The position numbers were made by a program, and so were the translations under genes. Below the pieces are notes generated by a model. The model searched no databases. It was not told the DNA's origin and saw only the letters and a list, made by a program, of their open reading frames with translations. This document shows, piece after piece, positions 1 to 7,794 of a stretch of 64,000 bases of DNA; position 1 is the stretch's first letter, and each line of letters starts with the position of its first letter. Source of the DNA: Phytomonospora endophytica (GTDB taxonomy: Bacteria > Actinomycetota > Actinomycetes > Mycobacteriales > Micromonosporaceae); assembly GCF_014202425.1 (NCBI RefSeq), contig NZ_JACHGT010000013.1, positions 186,001 through 250,000 on the forward strand, in the 5' to 3' direction.

Positions 1-2074
1 ACCGCAGGGCGACGGCGAGGTAGTTCAGCGCCCAGGCGACGTCGTAGGGGTGGTCGTCGGCCTCGGCGAGGGCGTAGGCGCGACGGAGGAACTCCAGCGA
101 GCGCGCGGGTTCGGTCGGCGCGATCGCCGCCCCGTAGGTGACCAGGGCCGTGCGGTAGGCGAGGCCGTGGTCGAAGACGGCCATCGACTCCTCGGCGAGT
201 CGCGCCGACTCGGCCAGATCCCCGTCCTGGTAACAGGTCCAGGCCGCGAAGGCGAGCGCGAAGGCCAGTCCGCCGGGCTGGTCGCCGGCCTGTTTGAACA
301 GTTCGGCGGAGCGGTCGAGGAAGGCGCGGGCGGTGACGGGGTCACCGAGGTTGTCGTGGAGGTATCCCCGCCGCAGGTCGAGGATGGCGGCGACGTCCTG
401 GTGGCGGCCGTCGGCGAGGAGTTCGGCGGCGTCGGCGTACTCGCGGAGGGCCTCGGTGGTGTTCCCGGCGGCGTAGCGGGCGTTGCCGAGGCCGAGACGC
501 ACTTCGGCGAGGAGCCGCGTGTCGCCGAGGCGCCGGGCGGCGGCGGTGGCCGATTCGAGGACGCGGACCTCCTCGCCCCATCCGCCGCGGCGGCCGAAGT
601 AGGGGCGGAGGAGGCCGGGGACGCGCGCGACGAAGGTGTCGTCGCCGATGGCCTCGGCGCGCCGGAACGTGGCGAGGACGTTGGCGTGTTCGCGGTCGTA
701 CCAGGCGAGGGCGGCGTCGCGGTCGGCGAAAGGGCCTTCTTCGACGGGGCCGGGGAGGGTGAGCCAGGGGAACAGGCGGAAGGCGGCCTCGGCGCGGGCG
801 AGCTGGTGGTCGAGGACGCGCTGTTCGACGCGGCGGCGCTCGGTCCCGGACTCCTCGGCTTCGACGGTGCGGGCGGCGAAGCCGCGGACCAGGTCGTGCA
901 TGTGGAAGCGGTCGGCGTCGGGTTCGTCGAGGAGGTGGATGTCGACGAGGTCTTCGAGGATCTCGGTGGTGTCGTCGACGGACAGGCCGACGGCCGCGGC
1001 GGCGACGGCGCTGTCGAAGTCGGCGCCGGGGATGAGGGCGAGACGGCGGAAGACCTTGCGGTGCAGGGGATCGGTCTGGCGCAGGGACATGCCGCAGGCG
1101 GTGTCGAAGTCGTCGGTCTGGCGGCGCAGCCGGTCGGTGAGGACCGCGAGCGTCCATCCTGGACGGTGCCGGAGGCGGGCGGCGGCGACCCGGATCGCCA
1201 GCGGCAGGTTCCCGCACAGGCGCACGACCTCGGCGACGGCCTCGGGTTCCCGCTCGTAGCGCGCGTCGGGGCCGCCGGCGCGACGGAAGAGGTCCTTCGC
1301 GGTGTCGCCGTCGAGGATGTCAAGCGACACCGGCGGGATGTGCGCCAGGGCCACGAATCTGCGGCGGCTGGTGACGATGACGGCGCTGTCGCCCGCGCCG
1401 GGCAGCAGCGGCCGGACCTGATCGGCGTCCTCGGCGTTGTCGAGTACACACAGGACACGACGGCGGGCGAGTTCGTCCCGCCAGCGGGCGGCGAGGCGCT
1501 CGATGCCGTCGGGAATGGCGCGTGTGGACACGTCCAGGGCGATCAGCAGGGTGCGCAGGGCTTCGGCGGGGTCGACGGGTTCGAAGCCGGGTGTGAAGCC
1601 GTGCAGGTCGATGTAGAGGCGCCCGCCGGGGAATTCGCGGGCGAGACGGTGGGCGGCGTGCACGGCGAGACTCGTCTTGCCGACACCGGCCATGCCGTCG
1701 ACGACGACGGCCTTCGACTCGGCGACATGCCGCAGGACCCGCTCGACCTCGCCCGCGCGACCGGTGAAGTCGGTGACGTCGGACGGCAGGTCGTTGCGGG
1801 GGGAGCGGGCGGCGGGCCGCTGCGGCGGTGCCACGGTCGAGGCGGAACGTCGCGCCTCCTCCCACAGTGGACGGAGCGGTCGCGGGTCGCGTTTGACGAC
1901 CCGGCACAGCGCGACGACCGCCTCCCACGGCGGCACGGTCCGCCCGGCGACGTAGCGCGACAGCGACGACGAGCTGAGGGCGGCGTCGGTGGCCAGGGCG
2001 CGCAGGCTGCGGCCGGACAGGTCCCAGACCCGGCGCAGCCGTGCGGCGAGTTCGGTGGCGGGCGAACGTTCCAT
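1..2074 (-). CDS. XRE/NB-ARC/TPR transcriptional regulator (3' end beyond window)
   Basis: The gene runs off the left edge; 691 codons are present from an ATG at 2074 that follows a strong GGAGGA ribosome binding site. Residues 10-60 look like an XRE-type helix-turn-helix (SLRALATDAALSSSSLSRYV). A STAND/NB-ARC nucleotide-binding module follows, with Walker A GMAGVGKT at residues 127-134 and Walker B-like VLCVLDNAED at 207-216. From about residue 450 the chain is alanine-rich, helical and TPR-like (GNTTEALREYADAAELL). The architecture matches the actinobacterial AfsR-like STAND regulators, but with an XRE head instead of a SARP domain. Such proteins are thought to bind DNA after ligand-driven ATP binding and oligomerisation. 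Target genes and ligand cannot be inferred from the sequence. Confidence 0.9.
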   Translation of the reverse strand, partial: MERSPATELAARLRRVWDLSGRSLRALATDAALSSSSLSRYVAGRTVPPWEAVVALCRVVKRDPRPLRPLWEEARRSASTVAPPQRPAARSPRNDLPSDVTDFTGRAGEVERVLRHVAESKAVVVDGMAGVGKTSLAVHAAHRLAREFPGGRLYIDLHGFTPGFEPVDPAEALRTLLIALDVSTRAIPDGIERLAARWRDELARRRVLCVLDNAEDADQVRPLLPGAGDSAVIVTSRRRFVALAHIPPVSLDILDGDTAKDLFRRAGGPDARYEREPEAVAEVVRLCGNLPLAIRVAAARLRHRPGWTLAVLTDRLRRQTDDFDTACGMSLRQTDPLHRKVFRRLALIPGADFDSAVAAAAVGLSVDDTTEILEDLVDIHLLDEPDADRFHMHDLVRGFAARTVEAEESGTERRRVEQRVLDHQLARAEAAFRLFPWLTLPGPVEEGPFADRDAALAWYDREHANVLATFRRAEAIGDDTFVARVPGLLRPYFGRRGGWGEEVRVLESATAAARRLGDTRLLAEVRLGLGNARYAAGNTTEALREYADAAELLADGRHQDVAAILDLRRGYLHDNLGDPVTARAFLDRSAELFKQAGDQPGGLAFALAFAAWTCYQDGDLAESARLAEESMAVFDHGLAYRTALVTYGAAIAPTEPARSLEFLRRAYALAEADDHPYDVAWALNYLAVALR

Positions 2075-2255
2075 CCCGGTCCTCCTCCCTCGCTGTCCCA
2101 TCGGCGGGACTGTTTCCGTGTGGCCATCTTGCCTGATGGCGGCGGGTGCGCCTGTCCCATGGCGTCCCATCGATGCTGCGTGCGGCATATGCGCCGGTGT
2201 GTGATTCCCAACGACGGAGGGAACGTCCCGCCGCGAAAGCCGCAAGGAGCACGAA

Positions 2256-2711
2256 ATGCAGCCGCGCATGAAGAACCCCGCCGCCGTCATCGAAGGCGCC
2301 TACCCCGCCGTCCAGGCGCTTCTGGGCGCATCGCGCACGACGAGCGTGCCCGCCACGACTCTGGAGCTGGTGCACCTGCGCGCCAGTCAGATCAACGGGT
2401 GCAGCGCGTGCGTGCACGGCGGGGCGTTCTCGTCGCGCAAGGCCGGGGTCGCCGACCGGCAGGTCGACACCGTCGCCGCGTGGCGGGAGACGCCGTACTT
2501 CAGCGACGCCGAACGCGCCGCCCTCGCCCTGACCGAGGCCGCGACCCGCCTCGCCGACAACCCCGACGGTGTCCCGGACGAGATCTGGGACGAGGCCGCC
2601 GGACACTACGACGAGGAAGGGCTCGCCGCCATCGTCCTGACGATCGCGACGACCAACATGCTCAACCGCCTCAACGCCACCACCCGCCAGATCGCCGGGC
2701 AGTGGGGGTGA
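2256..2711 (+). CDS. AhpD-like / carboxymuconolactone decarboxylase family protein
   Basis: A 151-residue protein with the alkylhydroperoxidase AhpD core. The motif INGCSACVHGG at about residues 46-56 contains the CxxC pair plus the following histidine, which in AhpD and relatives forms the peroxidatic site and proton relay. Length and the all-helical C-terminus (TIATTNMLNRLNATTRQ) fit the family. The ATG at 2256 follows AAGGAG six bases upstream. It is probably a cytosolic peroxide or organic hydroperoxide defence enzyme. It is followed after 5 bases by a small dimeric-barrel-like gene, so the two are probably co-transcribed. The electron donor (lipoyl protein or thioredoxin) cannot be seen here. 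Confidence 0.9.
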   Translation: MQPRMKNPAAVIEGAYPAVQALLGASRTTSVPATTLELVHLRASQINGCSACVHGGAFSSRKAGVADRQVDTVAAWRETPYFSDAERAALALTEAATRLADNPDGVPDEIWDEAAGHYDEEGLAAIVLTIATTNMLNRLNATTRQIAGQWG

Positions 2712-2716
2712 CGGGC

Positions 2717-3004
2717 ATGCGGGTACACGTTCACCACTACGGGGTCGACGATGAGGTCTTCGACGAGTTCCTGCGGCGCAGGGCGGCCGTGATCGACGCC
2801 GTGCGGTCGCGCCACCCGGCGCTGAACGCCACGACGCTGGTCCGGCTGGAGGACGGCGGCTACACCGACACATGGCAGTGGGACGACGCCGAGGCGATGG
2901 GCGCGGCCTTCGCGTCCCTGCCCGACCTCCCCGAGGCCGGAGCGGCGATGTCGCTGACGACCGGCGCGACGGGACGCTCGGGGGAGGTCGTGGCCGTGCG
3001 CTGA
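2717..3004 (+). CDS. small dimeric alpha/beta-barrel-like hypothetical protein
   Basis: A 95-residue reading frame beginning MRVHVHHYGVDDEVFDEF, six bases after the AhpD-like stop. A GTG at 2708 in the same frame would overlap that stop as GTGA and is an alternative start. The order strand-helix-strand (VHVHHYG, then FDEFLRRRAAVIDAV, then ATTLVRLEDGGYTDTWQW) resembles the antibiotic-biosynthesis-monooxygenase/ferredoxin-like dimeric barrel superfamily. No catalytic residues can be named. Position suggests a job together with the upstream AhpD-like enzyme, but this is only inference. Confidence 0.7.
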   Translation: MRVHVHHYGVDDEVFDEFLRRRAAVIDAVRSRHPALNATTLVRLEDGGYTDTWQWDDAEAMGAAFASLPDLPEAGAAMSLTTGATGRSGEVVAVR

Positions 3005-3084
3005 CGCGTGCCGAGCCCGGGGATCGGGCTCGGCACCGCCGACGGCCGCGAACGTGGTCGGCGGGCCCCCTTCCCGCCGTCGAG

Positions 3085-3097
3085 TACCGTCTCGACC
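3085..3097 (+). promoter_or_regulatory. leaderless-type -10 box of the YciI-like gene
   Basis: TACCGT (TANNNT class) ends 7 bases before the ATG at 3098 and no Shine-Dalgarno sequence is present. Transcription would start at or beside the start codon. No clear -35 box is visible. Confidence 0.5.
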
Positions 3098-3394
3098 ATG
3101 TTCGTGCTGGAACTCGGCTACACCGCCCCCCTCGACCGCGTCGACGACCTCCTCCCCGCCCACGTCGAGTGGCTCGACGCGCTCTACGACTCGGGCATGT
3201 TCATCGCCTCGGGCCGCAAGGAACCGCGCACCGGCGGCGTCATCCTCGCCGTGGGCGAGCGGGCGGCGGTCGAGGCCGCCGTCGCGACCGACCCCTTCGT
3301 CCTGGCCGGGGTGTGCGCGTACACGGTCACGGAGTTCATCGCGACGAAGACGGCGGCGGGGCTGGCGGAGTACCGCCAGACGCCGCCCGGCTGA
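3098..3394 (+). CDS. YciI-like protein
   Basis: A 98-residue protein of the YCII family (ferredoxin-like fold). MFVLELGYTAPLDRVDDLL is followed by HVEWLDALYDSGMFIASG, which carries the family's conserved H and the G-rich turn before RKEPRTGGVILA. The start at 3098 is chosen because the family begins directly with this strand and because a leaderless-type TACCGT box lies 7 bases upstream. YciI proteins are small cytosolic enzymes or dehydratase-like proteins of largely unknown substrate. The neighbouring gene on the opposite strand ends 5 bases downstream. Confidence 0.88.
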   Translation: MFVLELGYTAPLDRVDDLLPAHVEWLDALYDSGMFIASGRKEPRTGGVILAVGERAAVEAAVATDPFVLAGVCAYTVTEFIATKTAAGLAEYRQTPPG

Positions 3395-3398
3395 CGGC

Positions 3399-4004
3399 TC
3401 AGTACTGCAACCGCCCCGGCCGGTCGGTGTACAGCAGCTGGTGCTCCTCCGACGCCTCCGCCCAGCTGCCCGGCAGGCGGGTCGGCGCCGACGCGGACCG
3501 CAGGGCCGCCGCCATCTGCCGCGCGCACGTCGCGGCGGGCACCCCGCCGACGCCGGTGCCCAGCCCGGGCACCGCGACCGACGTGACACCCAGTCCGGCG
3601 GCGCAGCGCAGGATCGCGCGCATCGCGAGGTAGGGGTTGACGGTGTCGGCGGGCAGCCGCATCGGCACGCGCATGGTCGGCGCGGCGATCAGCCACGGCA
3701 CGGACGCGTCGCCCGTCTCGACGGCGAGCGCCTCGCCGACGAAGAGCTCGCCGTCGTGGTCGTGGAAGATTCGCGCCCGCACGGCCGTCTGGATCGACTG
3801 TCCGAAGTGGACGAGATAGCGGCCGTCGAGCCCGCCGTCCATGAAGCCGAAACTGTTGGCGGGACTCACCACGGCCGCGCAGCCGGCGTCCAGGATCGAA
3901 CCGCGCCACACCCGCACCCGCGCGAACTCCCCGGCGACCTCGTCGAAGCAGGCGGCGGCCCGTTCGTCCACGGCGGCCAGGACGACGTCCAGGGTCTCTG
4001 TCAC
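3399..4004 (-). CDS. macro domain protein
   Basis: A 201-residue protein starting at GTG 4004 (VTETLDVVLAAVDER), placed by a TAACGT box 7 bases upstream. It carries the ADP-ribose-binding macro fold: SILDAGCAAVVSPANSFG (the family's V-x-(N/S)-P/A-A-N block) and VTSVAVPGLGTGVGGVP, matching the second phosphate-binding loop G-x-G-G-x-P. The usual catalytic Asn environment is partly altered (SPANSFGFMDGG). Likely role: binding or hydrolysis of ADP-ribose derivatives in the cytosol. It is convergent with the YciI-like gene and divergent from the MFS gene, sharing a short intergenic promoter region with it. Confidence 0.88.
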   Translation of the reverse strand: MTETLDVVLAAVDERAAACFDEVAGEFARVRVWRGSILDAGCAAVVSPANSFGFMDGGLDGRYLVHFGQSIQTAVRARIFHDHDGELFVGEALAVETGDASVPWLIAAPTMRVPMRLPADTVNPYLAMRAILRCAAGLGVTSVAVPGLGTGVGGVPAATCARQMAAALRSASAPTRLPGSWAEASEEHQLLYTDRPGRLQY

Positions 4005-4011
4005 GGCCGCG

Positions 4012-4050
4012 ACGTTACCGGGACACGCCCACCGCCACCTGACATAGACT
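4012..4050. promoter_or_regulatory. divergent leaderless-type promoters (macro gene / MFS gene)
   Basis: Two TANNNT boxes face away from each other. TAACGT on the minus strand (4017-4012) sits 7 bases before the macro-domain GTG at 4004. TAGACT on the plus strand (4045-4050) sits 8 bases before the MFS GTG at 4059. Neither gene has a Shine-Dalgarno sequence. Confidence 0.5.
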
Positions 4051-4058
4051 CCACCGCC

Positions 4059-5273
4059 GTGTCCCCACCCGCCAAGATCGCGACATCCCCCCTCGCCCTC
4101 CCCGCCTTCCGGTGGTTCTTCACCGGACGCGTCATCTCGCTCATGGGCACCTCGATGGTCCCCGTCGCGCTCGCCTTCGCCGTCCTCCAGGAAGGCCGGA
4201 CCGGGGACCTCGGCGTCGTCCTGGCCGCCGAGAGCGTGCCGATGGTCGTCTTCCTGCTCTTCGGCGGCGTCATCGCCGACCGTTTCCCGCGCCGGGTCGT
4301 CCTGCTCTGCGCGCACCTGGTCGCGGGTGCGACACAGGCCGGGATCGCGGTCATCTTCCTCACCGGGAACTACCACCTGCCGCTGATCATGGCGCTCGGC
4401 TTCCTCAACGGCACCGCCGCCGCACTGACCTTCCCCGCGATGATGGGCATCGTCCCCGAGATCGTCAGCAAGGAGCGCACACAGCGCGCGAACTCGCTGC
4501 TCGGGACCTCGCGCAGCGCCGTCACCATCGCCGGCCCGACCGTCGCGGGCCTCGTCGTCGCCGGGGTCGGCGGCGGCTGGGCGATCGCCGTCGACGCCGC
4601 CACCTACTTCGTCGCCGCGTACTGCCTCACGCGCGTCAGACTCCCGAAGAAGGCCGCGCGCGAGCAGCGGACCAGCACCTGGCACGACCTGCGCGTCGGC
4701 TGGACCGAGTTCCGCTCCCGCTCGTGGGTCTGGACGGTCGTCGCCGCCTTCGGCATCACCAACTGCATCTACGTCGCCGTGTGGTCGGTCCTCGGACCGC
4801 GCATCGCGCTGCGCACGATCGGCGCCCAGGGCTGGGGCGCCGTCCTGAGCTGCTTCGCGATCGGACTGCTGATCATGGGCGTGATCATGTACCGCGTCCG
4901 CGTCCGCCGGCTCCTGGCGGCGGGCCAGTTCGCGGTCGCCTTCGCCGGGATCCCGCTGGTCGTGCTTGGCCTCGAACCGTCGGTGTGGGCGCTGTCGGCG
5001 GCCGCGTTCGTCGGCGGGCTCGGCATGGAGGTCTTCGGCATCGCCTGGGCGACCTCGCTCCAGCAGCACGTCCCCGAGGAGGTCCTGTCGCGCGTGTCCT
5101 CCTACGACGCCCTCGGCTCCTTCGTCGCCATCCCGCTCGGGCAGCTGCTCGTCGGGCCGCTCGTCGCCGCCGCGGGCGAGGAGCCCGTGGCGGTCGGCGG
5201 CGGCGTCATCTTCGCGATCGTCTCGCTGCTGCCCCTGGCGTGGGCGTCAGTCCGGAACCTGCGTGCGGTCTAG
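4059..5273 (+). CDS. MFS transporter, EntS/MFS_3-like exporter
   Basis: A 404-residue polytopic protein with roughly twelve hydrophobic segments. It shows the MFS loop 2-3 motif GGVIADRFPRRVVL near residues 67-80, and two six-helix halves separated by a hydrophilic loop (RLPKKAAREQRTSTWHDL). The pattern FRWFFTGRVISLMGTSMVPVAL at the N-terminus is typical of the EntS-like MFS_3 exporters, which expel siderophores, macrolides or other drugs by proton antiport. GTG at 4059 is supported by a TAGACT leaderless-type box 8 bases upstream. Its last 27 bases overlap the convergent aldo/keto reductase gene. No substrate can be assigned. Confidence 0.88.
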   Translation: MSPPAKIATSPLALPAFRWFFTGRVISLMGTSMVPVALAFAVLQEGRTGDLGVVLAAESVPMVVFLLFGGVIADRFPRRVVLLCAHLVAGATQAGIAVIFLTGNYHLPLIMALGFLNGTAAALTFPAMMGIVPEIVSKERTQRANSLLGTSRSAVTIAGPTVAGLVVAGVGGGWAIAVDAATYFVAAYCLTRVRLPKKAAREQRTSTWHDLRVGWTEFRSRSWVWTVVAAFGITNCIYVAVWSVLGPRIALRTIGAQGWGAVLSCFAIGLLIMGVIMYRVRVRRLLAAGQFAVAFAGIPLVVLGLEPSVWALSAAAFVGGLGMEVFGIAWATSLQQHVPEEVLSRVSSYDALGSFVAIPLGQLLVGPLVAAAGEEPVAVGGGVIFAIVSLLPLAWASVRNLRAV

Positions 5274-6137
5274 GTCGGCGAGGTCGGCGTCGGACAGCTC
5301 GATCCCGGCGGCCGCGACGTTCTCGGCCAGGTGCGCGGGCGAACCGGTACCGGGAATGAGCAGGATGTTCGGCGACCGGCGCAGCAGCCACGCCAGGGCG
5401 ATCTGCTGCGGCGTCGACGAGTGCCTGGCGGCGACGGCGGCGACCTTCGCGGTCGTCTCCTCGTCGAAACCGCTCACCGGGAAGAACGGCACGAAGGCGA
5501 TGCCCGCACGCTCGCAGGCGTCGATGATCGGGTCGCTGGTCTCGCGGCGGCCCAGGTTGTAGAGGTTCTGCACGCACGCGATCGGCGCGTACCGCATGGC
5601 CTCCTCGAAACGGTCCTGCCGCACGTTGGAGATGCCGATGTGGCCGATCAGGCCCTCATCCTTGAGCTTGAGGAGGCTCTCCAGGGGCTGCTGGAGCGTC
5701 CCGCCGGGCAGCGGGTTCACGCCGTCGACGCGCAGGTTGACCACGTCGACGCGCTCGACGCCGAGGGCCGCGAGGTTCCACTCGACGGCCTCGCGCAGCC
5801 TCTCGGGCTCCAGTCCGTCGTGCGCGTCGCCCTCGACGCCGGTCATGATCGGACCGACCTTCGTGACGATCACCAGGTCCTCGGGGTAGGGGTGGAGGGC
5901 CTCGCGGATCAGTTCGGGCGCGCGGAAACCCTCGCCGTCGACGTAGTAGTAGCTGGTGTCGATGTGGTTCACGCCCAGCGCGACGGCCTCGCGCAGCACA
6001 CGCAGGGCCGTCTCGCGCTCGGGGCTGCGGCCGCCCTGCGGCCAGTTCGTGAGCTTCATGGAGCCGTAGCCGATGCGGGCGACGTCGAGGTCGCCGCCGA
6101 GGAGGAAGCGGCCGGCGGCCGAGGCGGGATTCGTCAT
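5247..6137 (-). CDS. aldo/keto reductase family oxidoreductase
   Basis: A 296-residue TIM-barrel NADP-dependent oxidoreductase. The catalytic Asp and Tyr are visible in NHIDTSYYY (D60, Y65), the catalytic Lys in VIVTKVGP (K93), and the C-terminal nucleotide-binding segment in LLIPGTGSPAHLAENVAA. IGYGSMKLTNWPQGG at the N-terminus resembles YdbC-type enzymes. The ATG at 6137 is preceded by a TAGAGT box 7 bases upstream and no Shine-Dalgarno, so the transcript is probably leaderless. The gene ends inside the 3' end of the convergent MFS gene. Likely substrate: small aldehydes or ketones; unproven. Confidence 0.92.
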   Translation of the reverse strand: MTNPASAAGRFLLGGDLDVARIGYGSMKLTNWPQGGRSPERETALRVLREAVALGVNHIDTSYYYVDGEGFRAPELIREALHPYPEDLVIVTKVGPIMTGVEGDAHDGLEPERLREAVEWNLAALGVERVDVVNLRVDGVNPLPGGTLQQPLESLLKLKDEGLIGHIGISNVRQDRFEEAMRYAPIACVQNLYNLGRRETSDPIIDACERAGIAFVPFFPVSGFDEETTAKVAAVAARHSSTPQQIALAWLLRRSPNILLIPGTGSPAHLAENVAAAGIELSDADLADLDRTQVPD

Positions 6138-6144
6138 GCCCGGA

Positions 6145-6150
6145 ACTCTA
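6145..6150 (-). promoter_or_regulatory. leaderless-type -10 box of the aldo/keto reductase gene
   Basis: TAGAGT on the minus strand, 7 bases from the ATG at 6137. No ribosome binding site lies between. Confidence 0.45.
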
Positions 6151-6381
6151 GGCGTATTGCCTGGTGAGAACCTTGGACGGACCCGAATGCGGCGGGAAAC
6201 CGGGCGGGTTAATCTCAAGAAGGAGGGTAGGTCGTTCTCGGCGCGTGCCGACACCGCGCGAACCCCCTCCCGAGGCTACGGGTTCTCGCGGCCGGGACCC
6301 CGCGCGAGGTCGCCACCGCCCTCGCGGGTCACGCGCCGAGGACCGCACCCTCCGGAACTCCCACACCGGACCGCAGCGCGG

Positions 6382-6387
6382 TAGCGT
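6382..6387 (+). promoter_or_regulatory. leaderless-type -10 box of the arginase-family gene
   Basis: TAGCGT on the plus strand ends 6 bases before the ATG at 6394, with no ribosome binding site between. Confidence 0.45.
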
Positions 6388-6393
6388 CTTCGC

Positions 6394-7149
6394 ATGACGG
6401 TCATCCTCGTCCCCTACCACCTCGACGAACACCTGCCCGGGCTGCGCGCGCTGCTGCCCGCGGCCGTCGAGCCGACGACCGTCAACGCCGACTTCCGCGA
6501 GGGCGACGTCTGGTCGCGACTCGGCGACGTCGGCGTCCGCACCGCACAGGCCGTCGCCGAGACCGCGCACGGCAACCCCGTCATCGTCTCCGGCGACTGT
6601 TCCACCTCCATGGCCGTCCTCGCCGGGCTCCAGCGCACCGGCATCGACGCCGGGATCGTGTGGTTCGACGCCCACGGCGACGTGCAGACCGTCGAGACCA
6701 GCGCGTCGGGCTACCCCGGCGGGATGCCGCTGCGGATCATCACCGGCTACCGGCCCGAACTCATCGCCGAGCGGCTCGGACTCAAGGCCATCGCCGAGGA
6801 CCGTGCCCTGCTCGTCGGCGCCCGCGACCTCGACCCGCCCGAGATCGCCTACCTCGGCGAGGCGAAGATCCGGCAGAGCAAGATCGAGGACGTCGCCGAG
6901 CACCTCCCGCCCGGCCCACTCGTCCTGCACATCGACGCCGACGTCATCGACTCCGACCAGATGCCCGGCCTGCGCTACCCCGTCGGCTGCGGCCCGAGCG
7001 TCGAAGACGTCGTCGCCGCCGCCGGGCGCGTGCTCGCCACGGGTCGCGTCGTCGCCGTCGACATCGCCTGCACCTGGTTCGACGAGGCACCCGAATGGAC
7101 CCGCGCGAGCCTCCTGTCGGCGCTGCTGGCGGAGGCCGCGTGGACGTGA
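6394..7149 (+). CDS. arginase/agmatinase/formiminoglutamase family protein
   Basis: A 251-residue ureohydrolase-fold protein. Metal-binding motifs are FDAHGD at residues 91-96 (Asp92, His94, Asp96) and HIDADVID at 179-186 (Asp181, Asp183). The first metal motif, GGDHS in arginases, reads SGDCS here, so the usual His ligand of the binuclear Mn site is a Cys. At 251 residues it is shorter than classical arginases (about 300). It is probably a cytosolic amidinohydrolase-like enzyme with altered metal site or a different substrate. Its stop overlaps the start region of the CGNR gene, so the two are probably translationally coupled. Confidence 0.85.
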   Translation: MTVILVPYHLDEHLPGLRALLPAAVEPTTVNADFREGDVWSRLGDVGVRTAQAVAETAHGNPVIVSGDCSTSMAVLAGLQRTGIDAGIVWFDAHGDVQTVETSASGYPGGMPLRIITGYRPELIAERLGLKAIAEDRALLVGARDLDPPEIAYLGEAKIRQSKIEDVAEHLPPGPLVLHIDADVIDSDQMPGLRYPVGCGPSVEDVVAAAGRVLATGRVVAVDIACTWFDEAPEWTRASLLSALLAEAAWT

Positions 7150-7700
7150 CGGGCCACCTCGCCGCCGCCCTCGACGCGGCCGTCGCGCTGGCCAACGCCT
7201 TCGGCGCGCCCGAACGCCACGGGAAACCCGCCCCCGAGCTCGACGACGACGGGAAACGTGAAGCCGTCGCCGAAGCCCTGCGCCTCGTCACCCGCCTCGC
7301 CCCGCCCGTCGATGACCCCGACCGGCTCGCCGACGGCGGCGAGCGCCTCTACACGGCCCTGTCGTTGCTCGTCGACGGCGACCACGCCCACGCCGCCGAG
7401 ACCGTCAACGCCCTCCTGCGCGCCACCCGCGCCGAGCCGTGGCTCGTCCAGTACGGCGACGAGCCGTGGCACCTCTACTTCGGCGACCCGTCCCGCCTCG
7501 GCGCCGAACGCTGGCTCGCCGACCTCGCCACCGCCGTCGCCATGCTCGCCGGCGGCGACGGGCTGTCGCGGCTGCGCCGCTGCGAAGCCGAACGCTGCGA
7601 CCTCGTCTTCCTGGACACGACGAAGCCGGGCACCCGCCGCTTCTGCTCGACGAGCTGCCAGAACCGCACGAAGGTGGCGGCTTACCGGGCGAGGTCCTAA
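7140..7700 (+). CDS. CGNR zinc-finger / ABATE-domain protein
   Basis: About 186 residues from GTG 7140; GTG 7146 overlaps the arginase-family stop as GTGA and is an equally good start. The C-terminus carries the CGNR zinc finger: CEAERCDLVFLDTT, then RRFCSTSCQNRTKVAAYRAR, with four cysteines and the usual basic tail. The N-terminal half is the helical ABATE-like (putative stress-induced transcriptional regulator) domain. Such proteins are putative DNA-binding regulators. The overlap with the arginase-family gene suggests that it regulates or co-functions with it. Confidence 0.87.
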   Translation: MDVTGHLAAALDAAVALANAFGAPERHGKPAPELDDDGKREAVAEALRLVTRLAPPVDDPDRLADGGERLYTALSLLVDGDHAHAAETVNALLRATRAEPWLVQYGDEPWHLYFGDPSRLGAERWLADLATAVAMLAGGDGLSRLRRCEAERCDLVFLDTTKPGTRRFCSTSCQNRTKVAAYRARS

Positions 7701-7734
7701 AGGGCGGATGCGCATATGCCCCTCGAATGCATCT

Positions 7735-7763
7735 TGCGGTGATTAGCCCCCTTCGGTAAATGT
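7735..7763 (+). promoter_or_regulatory. candidate promoter of the first LQRxAGN gene
   Basis: TTGCGG (7735-7740) and TAAATG (7758-7763) are separated by 17 bases, 31 bases before the ATG at 7795. The -10 hexamer is a weak match to consensus. Confidence 0.35.
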
Positions 7764-7794
7764 CGACGCAGGTCATCGGCATGAAGGGGGACCC

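Noticed and set aside
50-3004. Very long plus-strand open frame (984 codons)
   Set aside because: It is the antisense shadow of the XRE/NB-ARC/TPR gene; only its last 95 codons, after the AhpD-like gene, look like a real protein.
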